From an uncultured Eubacteriales bacterium (GTDB lineage Bacteria; Bacillota; Clostridia; Oscillospirales; CAG-272): 5,792 bases of DNA. Location of the stretch: positions 1 through 5,792 of the forward strand of contig CAKSJC010000116.1 of NCBI GenBank assembly GCA_934462885.1, read 5' to 3'. Of this stretch, positions 1 to 5,609 are shown one piece after another. The notes below the pieces were generated by a model. That model made no database searches. It saw nothing but the letters and a program-made list of their open reading frames with translations, and was not told where the DNA came from. The position numbers and the translations under genes were made by a program. Position 1 is the stretch's first letter. Each line of letters begins with the position of its first letter.

Positions 1-1010
1 CTCTTACAGGTCACAAAAACAACACCGGTATCGGTATTGTTGATAATGGGCAAGGCGCGGTGTTCTCAAAATTCACTCTCGCCGATTTCACACCTAAAAC
101 TCCCTCCGGCGAAACATTTGTCAACCCCGTTATAGCTGATGGCGCCGACCCGAATATTCTCTATTACGACGGTATGTATTATCTTTACTCGACGAATTAT
201 GCTACCGGATATAAGGTGTTCACGTCTCCGGACCTCGTTCACTGGATTGACGGCGGAGTCGTAATCTCCGACGTTGCCTCTGTCTGGGAGCTTAACAATG
301 ACGCATCTTGGTATTATTGGGCTCCCGAAGTTATCGAACATAACGGAACATTCTATATGGCAATGACTGTTGATCAACACGTTGGATTTGCTACCGCAAA
401 AAGTCCCTCAGGTCCTTTTGTCGCCGAATCTGCATATGTCATTGAGAATGCGATCGACGCTCACATTTTCATTGATGATGACGGTAAAGCATATCTCTAC
501 GTTGAATCCGGAGATGAAAACAACTATGACTGGATACTCGCGTACGAGTTAAACGACGACATTGTTACATTGAAAGACGGCGTACCTCACCGTATCATAA
601 AGCCGACTTCAACATGGGAGAGATACTCATGGGACTGCACCGAAGGACCGTTTATTCTGAAGCACAACGGATACTACTACTTAACATATTCCGGAGACGC
701 TTATGATACTAAAAACTACTCCGTCGGAGCGGCAATCTCCGACAACCCGCTTGAGGGATTTGAACGTGTAGATTATAACCCGATTTTCAACTCTACTTAT
801 GAAGTTTACGGTCCGGGTCACCACTCATTCTTAAAGTGCAGAAACAGCGACGAGTACATTATCGTATATCATAAGCATACAAGCACCGAAAAGTTTACCA
901 CACGTGATATCTGCATCGGACGCGCACGTTTTTCTCCCACAAAATCGGGAGTAGACAGACTTGAGATTTACGTGCCCACGTTCGTACCTCAAGAGTATCT
1001 CGACAGATAG
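1..1010 (+). CDS. Glycoside hydrolase family 43 enzyme, 5'-truncated by the window edge
   Basis: The reading frame is open from the first complete codon (position 3) to TAG at 1008-1010, so the true start lies upstream. A GTG at 60 is only an internal valine. The first ~25 visible residues (TGIGIVDNGQGAVFSKFTL) resemble the last strands of a concanavalin/LamG- or CBM66-like beta-sandwich, suggesting a carbohydrate-binding module before the catalytic domain. Counting from the codon at 60, the GH43 five-bladed propeller spans about residues 21-312. The expected catalytic triad is visible: general base D30 (ADPNILYYDG), pKa modulator D133 (IDAHIFIDDDG) and general acid E195 (TEGPFILKHNGYYYLTYSG). 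WAPE (87-90) and GPGHHS (251-256) are further family marks. Spacing of the three acids fits the family. GH43 members are inverting enzymes acting on arabinan, xylan or related side chains; the exact substrate cannot be read here. Secretion is likely but the N-terminus is missing. No C-terminal anchor or dockerin follows the propeller. Confidence 0.93.
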   Translation, partial: LTGHKNNTGIGIVDNGQGAVFSKFTLADFTPKTPSGETFVNPVIADGADPNILYYDGMYYLYSTNYATGYKVFTSPDLVHWIDGGVVISDVASVWELNNDASWYYWAPEVIEHNGTFYMAMTVDQHVGFATAKSPSGPFVAESAYVIENAIDAHIFIDDDGKAYLYVESGDENNYDWILAYELNDDIVTLKDGVPHRIIKPTSTWERYSWDCTEGPFILKHNGYYYLTYSGDAYDTKNYSVGAAISDNPLEGFERVDYNPIFNSTYEVYGPGHHSFLKCRNSDEYIIVYHKHTSTEKFTTRDICIGRARFSPTKSGVDRLEIYVPTFVPQEYLDR

Positions 1011-1026
1011 TATGCAAAAGATCTTC

Positions 1027-1064
1027 GCCGTCTCTCGAAAAAGAGAGACGGCATTTTTGTTTTC
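1027..1064 (+). terminator. Intrinsic terminator of the GH43 gene
   Basis: A perfect 10-bp stem, gccgtctctc (1027-1036) with gagagacggc (1043-1052), closes a GAAAAA loop and is followed by a T-rich run (atttttgtttt, 1053-1063). It starts 16 bases after the GH43 stop codon, a typical rho-independent layout. Confidence 0.93.
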
Positions 1065-1246
1065 TCATCTTAAAGAACTCTGTCTGCCGCAAAAAAACAA
1101 AAACTACATGATACTACATACAAAAAATGTCGTACCCAGAAATGCTGAAAACTTTCAGAAAACATCCGTCGTTCTCTTTTCTAAAAGCTTTCAGTGTAAT
1201 ACAAATAAAAAAATGTTTTTTCTCCGCACTTCTCAGATTGAAAATC
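1065..1246. other. Non-coding spacer between convergent genes
   Basis: This AT-rich stretch lies between the GH43 terminator and the second hairpin. I find no credible gene: plus-strand open frames here have no Shine-Dalgarno sequence and run through the 1247-1286 hairpin. The only structure seen is a small palindrome, CTGAAA-AC-TTTCAG (1145-1158), too short to call a function. Confidence 0.6.
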
Positions 1247-1286
1247 AAAAAGCGGAAAAACTTTATAAAAAGTTTTTCCGCTTTTT
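1247..1286. terminator. Bidirectional terminator between convergent transcription units
   Basis: A perfect 18-bp inverted repeat (1247-1264 with 1269-1286) surrounds a 4-base ATAA loop. Both arms end in A5/T5, so transcripts from either strand would end in a GC-containing stem plus U-run. It lies about 50 bases beyond the stop of the minus-strand CD1247-like gene, for which it is the obvious terminator. It would also back up the GH43 terminator on the plus strand. Confidence 0.9.
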
Positions 1287-1334
1287 GTTATACAAAACAG
1301 TCCGTCATTGTCATTTCAGACACTTCATGATAGA

Positions 1335-1781
1335 TTATTCTTCGTTTTCGTCTTCCAGTATAGGCTTTTGACAAGCCGGGCAAATGACGTCTTCGGGATT
1401 TACTGTATCGTCGAAATACACCTTACCGCCGCAGTGAGGACACATTGCGCAGTAAAACTCTTCTTCGTCTTCGTCTTCATCATCACAGCATCCGCAGCAG
1501 CATTCGTCGTCGCACTCGTCATCGTCGCTGCAATCATCATCGCAGCAATCGCAGTCGCAATCATCGTATATAAGCTCTTCAACTGCGCCGAGGTCTTCGT
1601 CAACTTCTTCAATGTACTGATTGCATACATCAAGCTCGTCTCTGAGAGTTTCGATCTCGCCTGCCATCTGATCGGCAAGCTCCGCAAGAGCGGATATGAT
1701 CTTTCCTTCGGGGGTCGTGAGGTTAAGGTTTGTTCCTTCGATAAGTCCTTTGATATAAGAACTGTACTCTTTCGTTGTCAT
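1335..1781 (-). CDS. CD1247-like protein with Cys/Asp-rich linker and C-terminal zinc ribbon
   Basis: A 148-residue protein starting at ATG 1781-1779, with AAAGGAAG (1788-1795) six bases upstream. Three parts are visible. Residues 1-72 form a helical domain (YIKGLIEG, TTPEGKIISALAELADQM, EEVDEDLGAVEELIY) resembling the clostridial family that I recall as the CD1247 N-terminal domain. Residues 73-108 are almost wholly Asp, Glu and Cys, with 11 cysteines between 75 and 99. Residues 111-137 form a zinc ribbon, with knuckles CPHC (114-117) and CPAC (134-137) and an extra Cys111. There is no signal peptide or membrane segment, so it should be cytoplasmic. It lies downstream of efp on the same strand, 103 bases away, an arrangement I associate with other Clostridia. 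Its molecular function is unknown to me. The acidic, cysteine-dense linker suggests metal binding or redox chemistry, but that is inference. Confidence 0.88.
   Translation of the reverse strand: MTTKEYSSYIKGLIEGTNLNLTTPEGKIISALAELADQMAGEIETLRDELDVCNQYIEEVDEDLGAVEELIYDDCDCDCCDDDCSDDDECDDECCCGCCDDEDEDEEEFYCAMCPHCGGKVYFDDTVNPEDVICPACQKPILEDENEE
1458..1565 (-). repeat. Low-complexity trinucleotide tract encoding the Cys/Asp/Glu linker
   Basis: On the coding strand this tract is nearly all GAC/GAT/GAA/GAG and TGC/TGT codons, giving an irregular trinucleotide repeat (tcgtc/tcatc motifs on the plus strand). It encodes residues 73-108 of the CD1247-like protein. Such tracts can change length by slippage in whole codons, so the linker may vary between strains. 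The repeat also explains the long but meaningless open frames on the opposite strand. Confidence 0.75.
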
Positions 1782-1809
1782 AAAAAACTTCCTTTCTGTT
1801 TTTATATCA

Positions 1810-1841
1810 GTTAAGGCTACTCATTACCGGGCAGCCTTAAC
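1810..1841 (-). repeat. Inverted repeat in the efp to CD1247-like gap
   Basis: Arms gttaaggct (1810-1818) and agccttaac (1833-1841) are perfect 9-bp complements around a 14-base loop. The hairpin lies 44 bases after the efp stop and 28 bases before the downstream ATG. Read on the minus strand it has no following U-run (tgatataaaaac), so it is not a normal intrinsic terminator. It could be an mRNA processing or stability element between the two genes, or be incidental. Confidence 0.55.
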
Positions 1842-1884
1842 AGTCATAATATCAAAATTGTTTTTGTTTAACGATACCAAACGC

Positions 1885-2442
1885 TTACGCTCTTTCGAGG
1901 TATTCGGATGTGCGTGTATCTATCTTGATCTTATCGCCTGTGTTGATAAAGAGCGGAACTCTGATTGTAGCGCCCGTTTCAACAGTAGCGGTTTTGGTTG
2001 CGCCTGTAGCCGTATCGCCGCGCACGCCGGGTTCGCAATCTGTAACTTCAAGCTCAACGAACATCGGAGGTTCAACCGCGAAAGGCTTTTCCTGATAAGA
2101 ATGGATCTTGCAGATCATTTCTTCTTTTACGAATTTAAAGTTTTCTCCGATAAGGTCTTTTCCGATCGGAACCTGTTCAAACGAATCAAGATCCATGAAA
2201 TAGTAAAGATCTCCGTCGTTGTAAAGATACTGCATGTCCTTACGCTCAATTCTCGCGTCGTTGTATTTATCTGTGGGAGAGAACGTTTTTTCAACAACCG
2301 CACCTGTAATGACGTTTCTGAGTTTTGTTCTGACGAAAGCCGCTCCCTTGCCAGGCTTTACATGCTGGAACTCGATAACCTGCATTACCTGTCCATCCAT
2401 ATCGAAAGTAATTCCGTTTTTAAAATCTCCTGCTACTACCAT
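1885..2442 (-). CDS. efp: Translation elongation factor P (EF-P)
   Basis: A full-length 185-residue EF-P, the usual size. EF-P binds between the P and E sites of ribosomes stalled on consecutive prolines and promotes peptide-bond formation. The three-domain architecture is visible: an N-terminal KOW-like domain (about 1-62), a central OB domain (about 65-125) and a C-terminal OB domain (about 128-185) ending in the family signature RVPLFINTGDKIKIDTRTSEYLER. The ribosome-facing loop is PGKGAAF (30-36), with Lys32 at the position modified in Lys-type EF-Ps. In Bacillus this residue carries 5-aminopentanol; no modification gene is in this window, so its state here is unknown. The start is ATG at 2442-2440, supported by MVVAGDFKNG, the normal EF-P beginning. 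It is the first gene of a probable unit with the CD1247-like gene, and its ribosome-binding region is unusually structured (see separate entry). Confidence 0.98.
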   Translation of the reverse strand: MVVAGDFKNGITFDMDGQVMQVIEFQHVKPGKGAAFVRTKLRNVITGAVVEKTFSPTDKYNDARIERKDMQYLYNDGDLYYFMDLDSFEQVPIGKDLIGENFKFVKEEMICKIHSYQEKPFAVEPPMFVELEVTDCEPGVRGDTATGATKTATVETGATIRVPLFINTGDKIKIDTRTSEYLERA

Positions 2443-2479
2443 AATGTATTACCTCTTTGCTCAGAGGTAAACTCCTTTC
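2443..2479 (-). promoter_or_regulatory. Structured, double Shine-Dalgarno leader of efp
   Basis: Read on the minus strand, the order is GAAAGGAG (2479-2472), one U, an 8-bp perfect hairpin (arms UUACCUCU 2470-2463 and AGAGGUAA 2456-2449, loop GAGCAA), then UACAUU and the efp AUG. The proximal Shine-Dalgarno sequence AGAGG sits inside the 3' arm and is hidden when the hairpin forms. The distal, stronger GAAAGGAG is 29 bases from AUG when unfolded, too far for normal use, but about 7 bases away if the hairpin is folded and bypassed. The sequence arrangement is certain; a regulatory role is inferred. Confidence 0.6.
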
Positions 2480-2506
2480 ATGTTTATCTGTTAATAAATA
2501 CACATT

Positions 2507-2535
2507 ATTTTATAATATTTTCATCCGTTTTTCAA
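2507..2535 (-). promoter_or_regulatory. Probable sigma-A promoter of efp
   Basis: On the minus strand, TTGAAA (2530-2535) and TAAAAT (2507-2512) are separated by exactly 17 bases. Each box matches the vegetative consensus at five of six positions. Initiation would fall around 2500, giving an efp leader of roughly 55-60 bases that contains the double Shine-Dalgarno hairpin. No convincing terminator separates the upstream ATPase gene, so read-through could also contribute. Confidence 0.6.
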
Positions 2536-2607
2536 GAGAAAAAGAGTATATTTTTCTGAAAATCTTTCAAAAAAATATTTTTTGTTATTTCAAAAAAGCC
2601 GTGGAAC

Positions 2608-5253
2608 TCATTCTGCGTGTTTTTTATCTATTTTTCTTTCAACAAGCTTCACAAGCTCGACTATCGGGATAACAAGGAATCCGAGTCCAATCGCAACTGC
2701 ATATTCTCTGAATCCCACCGCGGTAAAGTTGAATGCATTTGCAAGAATCGGTATTTCGCACACGGCGGTTGTTAGAATAAGGCTTATTACCGCTGCGATA
2801 TTGAGCACCTTATTCATGCCTTTAAGCGATAAGAGGCTCTTTCTTTGCGAACGGAGATTAAAGCTGTGGAATATCTCCGCCATTGAAAGTGTAAGGAACG
2901 CCATCGTTATGCCGTGCGCACTGTTTGTGAGAGCAAACGTACCGGACTCGAAATAATTACCGAGAGCAAAGCTTACGAGTACGAGCACCGAGACGAGCAC
3001 TCCCTGATATGCGGTGTCAAAACCCATGCCGTCTGCAAAAATTCCCGATTTTGACGATCGCGGCTTACGCTTCATTATATCCGCCTCAGCCTTTTCAAGG
3101 CCGAGTGCGAGAGCAGGAAGCGAGTCCGTGATGAGATTTATCCAAAGAAGATGAACCGGTTCAAGGACGGTAAATCCGAGAAGCGCCGCCACAAATACCG
3201 TTATAACCTCGCTCATATTAGATCCGAGCAAGAACTGTATTGCTTTTCTTATGTTGTCGTAAATTCTTCTGCCTTCTTCAACCGCTGAAACGATAGATGC
3301 AAAGTTATCGTCCGCCAAAACCATGTCCGCAACATTTTTGGTAACGTCTGTACCTGTAATGCCCATTCCGACTCCGATATCTGCGGATTTTATCGACGGA
3401 GCGTCATTTACGCCGTCTCCCGTCATCGCGGTGACGTATCCCGCGTTTCTCCACATATTGACTATCCTCGTCTTATGCTCCGGCTGTACTCTTGCATAGA
3501 CAGATATATTCTTAAATTCTTTTTCAAATGTTTTATCATCCATTGCGGAAAGCTCGCTTCCCGTTATGGCGTACATACCGTCCCCGATTATTCCGAGTTC
3601 TTTCGCTATTGCAACCGCAGTGTCTTTATGGTCTCCGGTTATCATTATCGGGCGAATACCGGCGCTCTTACATTCATCTATCGCTGCCTTTACCTCCGGG
3701 CGAACAGGATCTATCATTCCCTCAAGCCCGACGAAGCAAAGATCTTTTTCCATTTCTTCGGGTTCATATGATTCGGGAGCTTTGTCGTATTTTCTGATGC
3801 CCGCCGCAAGAACGCGAAGCGCTTCATCAGCAAAACTCTTGTTTGCCGATAATATCTCGCCGCGAATCTCGTCTGTCATGGGGATCATTTTCCCACCGCG
3901 AAGAACATGCGTGCATTTTGCGATAACCACATCGGGCGCACCGGTCGTATGCTGGATAAATCTGTCGCCGTCCCTGTGAACGGTTGTCATGAGCTTACGC
4001 ATTGAATCAAACGGAATTTCGCCGATTCTCGGGTGATTCACCTCAAGTTCGTTTTTATAAAGCCCCATTTTTGCCGCATAGTTTACGACAGCCGTTTGAG
4101 TGGGGTCTCCGACCGACTCTGTTTTGCCGGGCGCGAGCTTTGCATCCGTGCAAAGAGCAAACGATTCTGCAGTAAGCTTTTTGTCGTCGCCGTAAGTTTT
4201 TACGACGGTCATTTTATTCTGAGTGAGAGTACCGGTTTTGTCTGAGCAAATTATCTCCGCACATCCGAGGGTTTCGACCGCCGTGAGATGACGGATTATC
4301 GCATTTTTCTTCGACATTATGGTAACGCCTATTGACAATACGACTGTAACGACCGCTGCGAGTCCTTCGGGAATAGCGGCTACTGCGAGAGAAACCGCTA
4401 CCATGAACGAATCTACGATAGTATCTGCGTCAAATCCGTTTCTGATTATCTGAACTCCGAAAATGACTATGCATATACCGAGCACCAGCCATGTAAGTAT
4501 CTTCGAAAGCTGAGTGAGCTTTATCTGAAGAGGTGTATCTCCGTCCTTTGCACTTGTCAAAGCGTCTGCAATTTTACCCATTTCGGTATTCATTCCCGTA
4601 CCTGTAACTACCACAGTTCCTCTGCCGTATGCCACGGTACTTCCCATGTATACCATGTTTTTTCGGTCGCCGAGCGGAACATCCGTTCCGGTTCCCTCAA
4701 GATTAATTATATCTATAAATTTATTGACGGGAACTGACTCTCCCGTAAGAGCCGCTTCCTCCACTTTTAAGCTGAAGCTCTCGATTATTCGTCCGTCAGC
4801 GGGAACAGCGTCTCCGGCTTCAAGAAATACTATATCTCCGGGAACAAGGTCTTCGCTTTTTATTGTCTTTGTTTCTCCGTCGCGAAGTACTTTTGATGTA
4901 GCGGCTGACATTTCCTGCAAGGCTTCGATCGCATTTTCGGCTTTATTTTCCTGATAAACGCCAAGCACGGCGTTTATCAAAACAACCGACAAAATAATTA
5001 TTACATCCGCAAAGCTTTCGCCCTCGATCACTGCAAGAACTCCGGATACAGCGGCTGCCGCAAGAAGGATTATTATCATCGGATCTGCAAGCTGTCTTAA
5101 AAACCGTATCACGATAGAGTCTTTTTTTGCCGCTTTCAGCTTGTTTTTGCCGATTTTTTCGAGTCTTGAGACAGCTTCGGCTTCACTGAGACCGTTTTTT
5201 GACGTTTTATTTTCGACCAAAACCGATTCTACGTCTGACAAATATTCTTTCAT
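2608..5253 (-). CDS. Type II P-type ATPase, probable Ca2+-exporting pump
   Basis: An 881-residue, full-length cation pump of the SERCA/PMCA-like bacterial group. ATP hydrolysis through an aspartyl phosphate drives cation transport across the cell membrane. Visible in order: cation-ATPase N-domain (about 1-50), M1-M2 (about 57-98), actuator motif TGES (170-173), M3-M4 (about 250-311) with IPEGL around E296, phosphorylation motif DKTGT with D338, nucleotide domain (about 350-510), MITGDH (537-542), TGDGVNDAP (611-619), and M5-M10 (about 672-870). Calcium-ligand positions of SERCA have matching residues: E296 (M4), N679 and E682 (M5), N706, T709 and D710 (M6), and probably E793 (M8). This favours Ca2+ over Na+/K+ or H+. 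Two usual ATP-contact residues differ: Q386 in GDPTQTA and T437 in TTGAP. The start is ATG 5253-5251, with AGAAAGG (5261-5267) seven bases upstream. It appears monocistronic, divergent from the tRNA gene and upstream of efp. Confidence 0.96.
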   Translation of the reverse strand: MKEYLSDVESVLVENKTSKNGLSEAEAVSRLEKIGKNKLKAAKKDSIVIRFLRQLADPMIIILLAAAAVSGVLAVIEGESFADVIIILSVVLINAVLGVYQENKAENAIEALQEMSAATSKVLRDGETKTIKSEDLVPGDIVFLEAGDAVPADGRIIESFSLKVEEAALTGESVPVNKFIDIINLEGTGTDVPLGDRKNMVYMGSTVAYGRGTVVVTGTGMNTEMGKIADALTSAKDGDTPLQIKLTQLSKILTWLVLGICIVIFGVQIIRNGFDADTIVDSFMVAVSLAVAAIPEGLAAVVTVVLSIGVTIMSKKNAIIRHLTAVETLGCAEIICSDKTGTLTQNKMTVVKTYGDDKKLTAESFALCTDAKLAPGKTESVGDPTQTAVVNYAAKMGLYKNELEVNHPRIGEIPFDSMRKLMTTVHRDGDRFIQHTTGAPDVVIAKCTHVLRGGKMIPMTDEIRGEILSANKSFADEALRVLAAGIRKYDKAPESYEPEEMEKDLCFVGLEGMIDPVRPEVKAAIDECKSAGIRPIMITGDHKDTAVAIAKELGIIGDGMYAITGSELSAMDDKTFEKEFKNISVYARVQPEHKTRIVNMWRNAGYVTAMTGDGVNDAPSIKSADIGVGMGITGTDVTKNVADMVLADDNFASIVSAVEEGRRIYDNIRKAIQFLLGSNMSEVITVFVAALLGFTVLEPVHLLWINLITDSLPALALGLEKAEADIMKRKPRSSKSGIFADGMGFDTAYQGVLVSVLVLVSFALGNYFESGTFALTNSAHGITMAFLTLSMAEIFHSFNLRSQRKSLLSLKGMNKVLNIAAVISLILTTAVCEIPILANAFNFTAVGFREYAVAIGLGFLVIPIVELVKLVERKIDKKHAE

Positions 5254-5312
5254 CTGCTGACCTTTCTCCCAAATGAATATTATTACAAAACGCTCAATAT
5301 TTGTGCGTTCTT

Positions 5313-5340
5313 ATTATATTACCACGAATCAGTACGTAAA
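5313..5340 (-). promoter_or_regulatory. Possible promoter of the P-type ATPase gene
   Basis: On the minus strand a perfect TATAAT (5313-5318) is preceded, 16 bases away, by TTTACG (5335-5340), which matches the -35 consensus at four of six positions. The ATPase leader would be about 50 bases. An overlapping alternative, TTGATT with TAATAT at 17 bases, is also possible. I see no clear operator or riboswitch here. Confidence 0.5.
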
Positions 5341-5425
5341 TCAATAAATATATGATGTTTAAATAATTAATTTTTATACTCAAACAATACCAACAAGCAG
5401 CGGCAAAATATTTCATCTAAAACTC

Positions 5426-5454
5426 TTGACAAACATGGAGTTTTATACTATAAT
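5426..5454 (+). promoter_or_regulatory. Consensus sigma-A promoter of the tRNA-Ser gene
   Basis: TTGACA (5426-5431) and TATAAT (5449-5454) are both perfect consensus hexamers with the ideal 17-base spacer, as expected for a strong stable-RNA promoter. Transcription should begin near 5461, about 53 bases before the mature tRNA 5' end. Confidence 0.92.
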
Positions 5455-5460
5455 TAAAAA

Positions 5461-5513
5461 GCTGACGTGATGACAAAGCCGCGTTAGTTTACCTTTGGGT
5501 AATAACTTGGTAC
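5461..5513 (+). other. 5' leader of the tRNA-Ser precursor, with a predicted hairpin
   Basis: This transcribed leader lies between the predicted start site and the mature tRNA 5' end, and RNase P should remove it. It contains a hairpin, TTACC (5489-5493) with GGTAA (5498-5502) around a TTTG loop, extended by GTTA (5483-5486) with TAAC (5503-5506) after a two-base bulge. Its last eight bases, CTTGGTAC (5506-5513), can instead pair with bases inside the tRNA. No open reading frame with a ribosome-binding site is visible. Confidence 0.55.
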
Positions 5514-5602
5514 GGAGAAGTACTCAAGAGGCCGAAGAGGCGCCCCTGCTAAGGGTGTAGGTCGGGTTAACCGGCGCGAGAGTTCAAATCTCTCCTTCTC
5601 CG
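5514..5602 (+). tRNA. tRNA-Ser(GCU), reads AGC and AGU codons
   Basis: An 89-base class II tRNA folds completely by eye. The acceptor stem is GGAGAAG (5514-5520) with CTTCTCC (5595-5601). The D-stem is CTC with GAG. The anticodon stem is CGCCC (5541-5545) with GGGTG (5553-5557), around the loop CTGCTAA with anticodon GCT at 5548-5550. The long variable arm has a 5-bp stem GTCGG/CCGGC, and the T-arm is GAGAG-TTCAAAT-CTCTC (5578-5594). The long variable arm and the G discriminator (5602) are serine identity features. The 3' CCA is not encoded, so it must be added enzymatically. It is a single tRNA with its own promoter and terminator, not part of a cluster within this window. Confidence 0.97.
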
Positions 5603-5609
5603 TTTTGTG

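Noticed and set aside
60..1010. GTG at position 60 as the start of the GH43 gene
   Set aside because: The frame is open upstream to the window edge, there is no Shine-Dalgarno sequence before the GTG, and the residues before it fit the end of a beta-sandwich domain.
961..1371. Plus-strand open frames overlapping the GH43 end and the intergenic hairpins (961-1371 and 1127-1330)
   Set aside because: They read through one or both strong terminators, lack Shine-Dalgarno sequences and encode Lys/Phe-rich sequence typical of AT-rich non-coding DNA.
1308..1814. 168-residue plus-strand open frame opposite the CD1247-like gene
   Set aside because: It is the antisense shadow of the repetitive GAC/GAA/TGC codons. 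It has no ribosome-binding site, and the minus-strand protein has recognisable domains.
1858..2559. 233-residue plus-strand open frame opposite efp
   Set aside because: It lies wholly antisense to an unmistakable EF-P and crosses its promoter and leader. Its composition (Cys, Phe and Arg-rich) is not protein-like.
2557..2607. A terminator for the ATPase gene
   Set aside because: Only weak AT-only pairing (TGAAA with TTTCA, 2557-2569) and poly-A/T runs are present. There is no GC-containing stem, so I do not call one.
3475..3979. Several plus-strand open frames inside the P-type ATPase gene
   Set aside because: They are overlapping antisense shadows of a fully conserved 881-residue pump.
5254..5425. 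A riboswitch or second RNA gene between the ATPase and tRNA promoters
   Set aside because: The stretch is AT-rich with no long stems or recognised conserved core. It is adequately explained as back-to-back promoter DNA.
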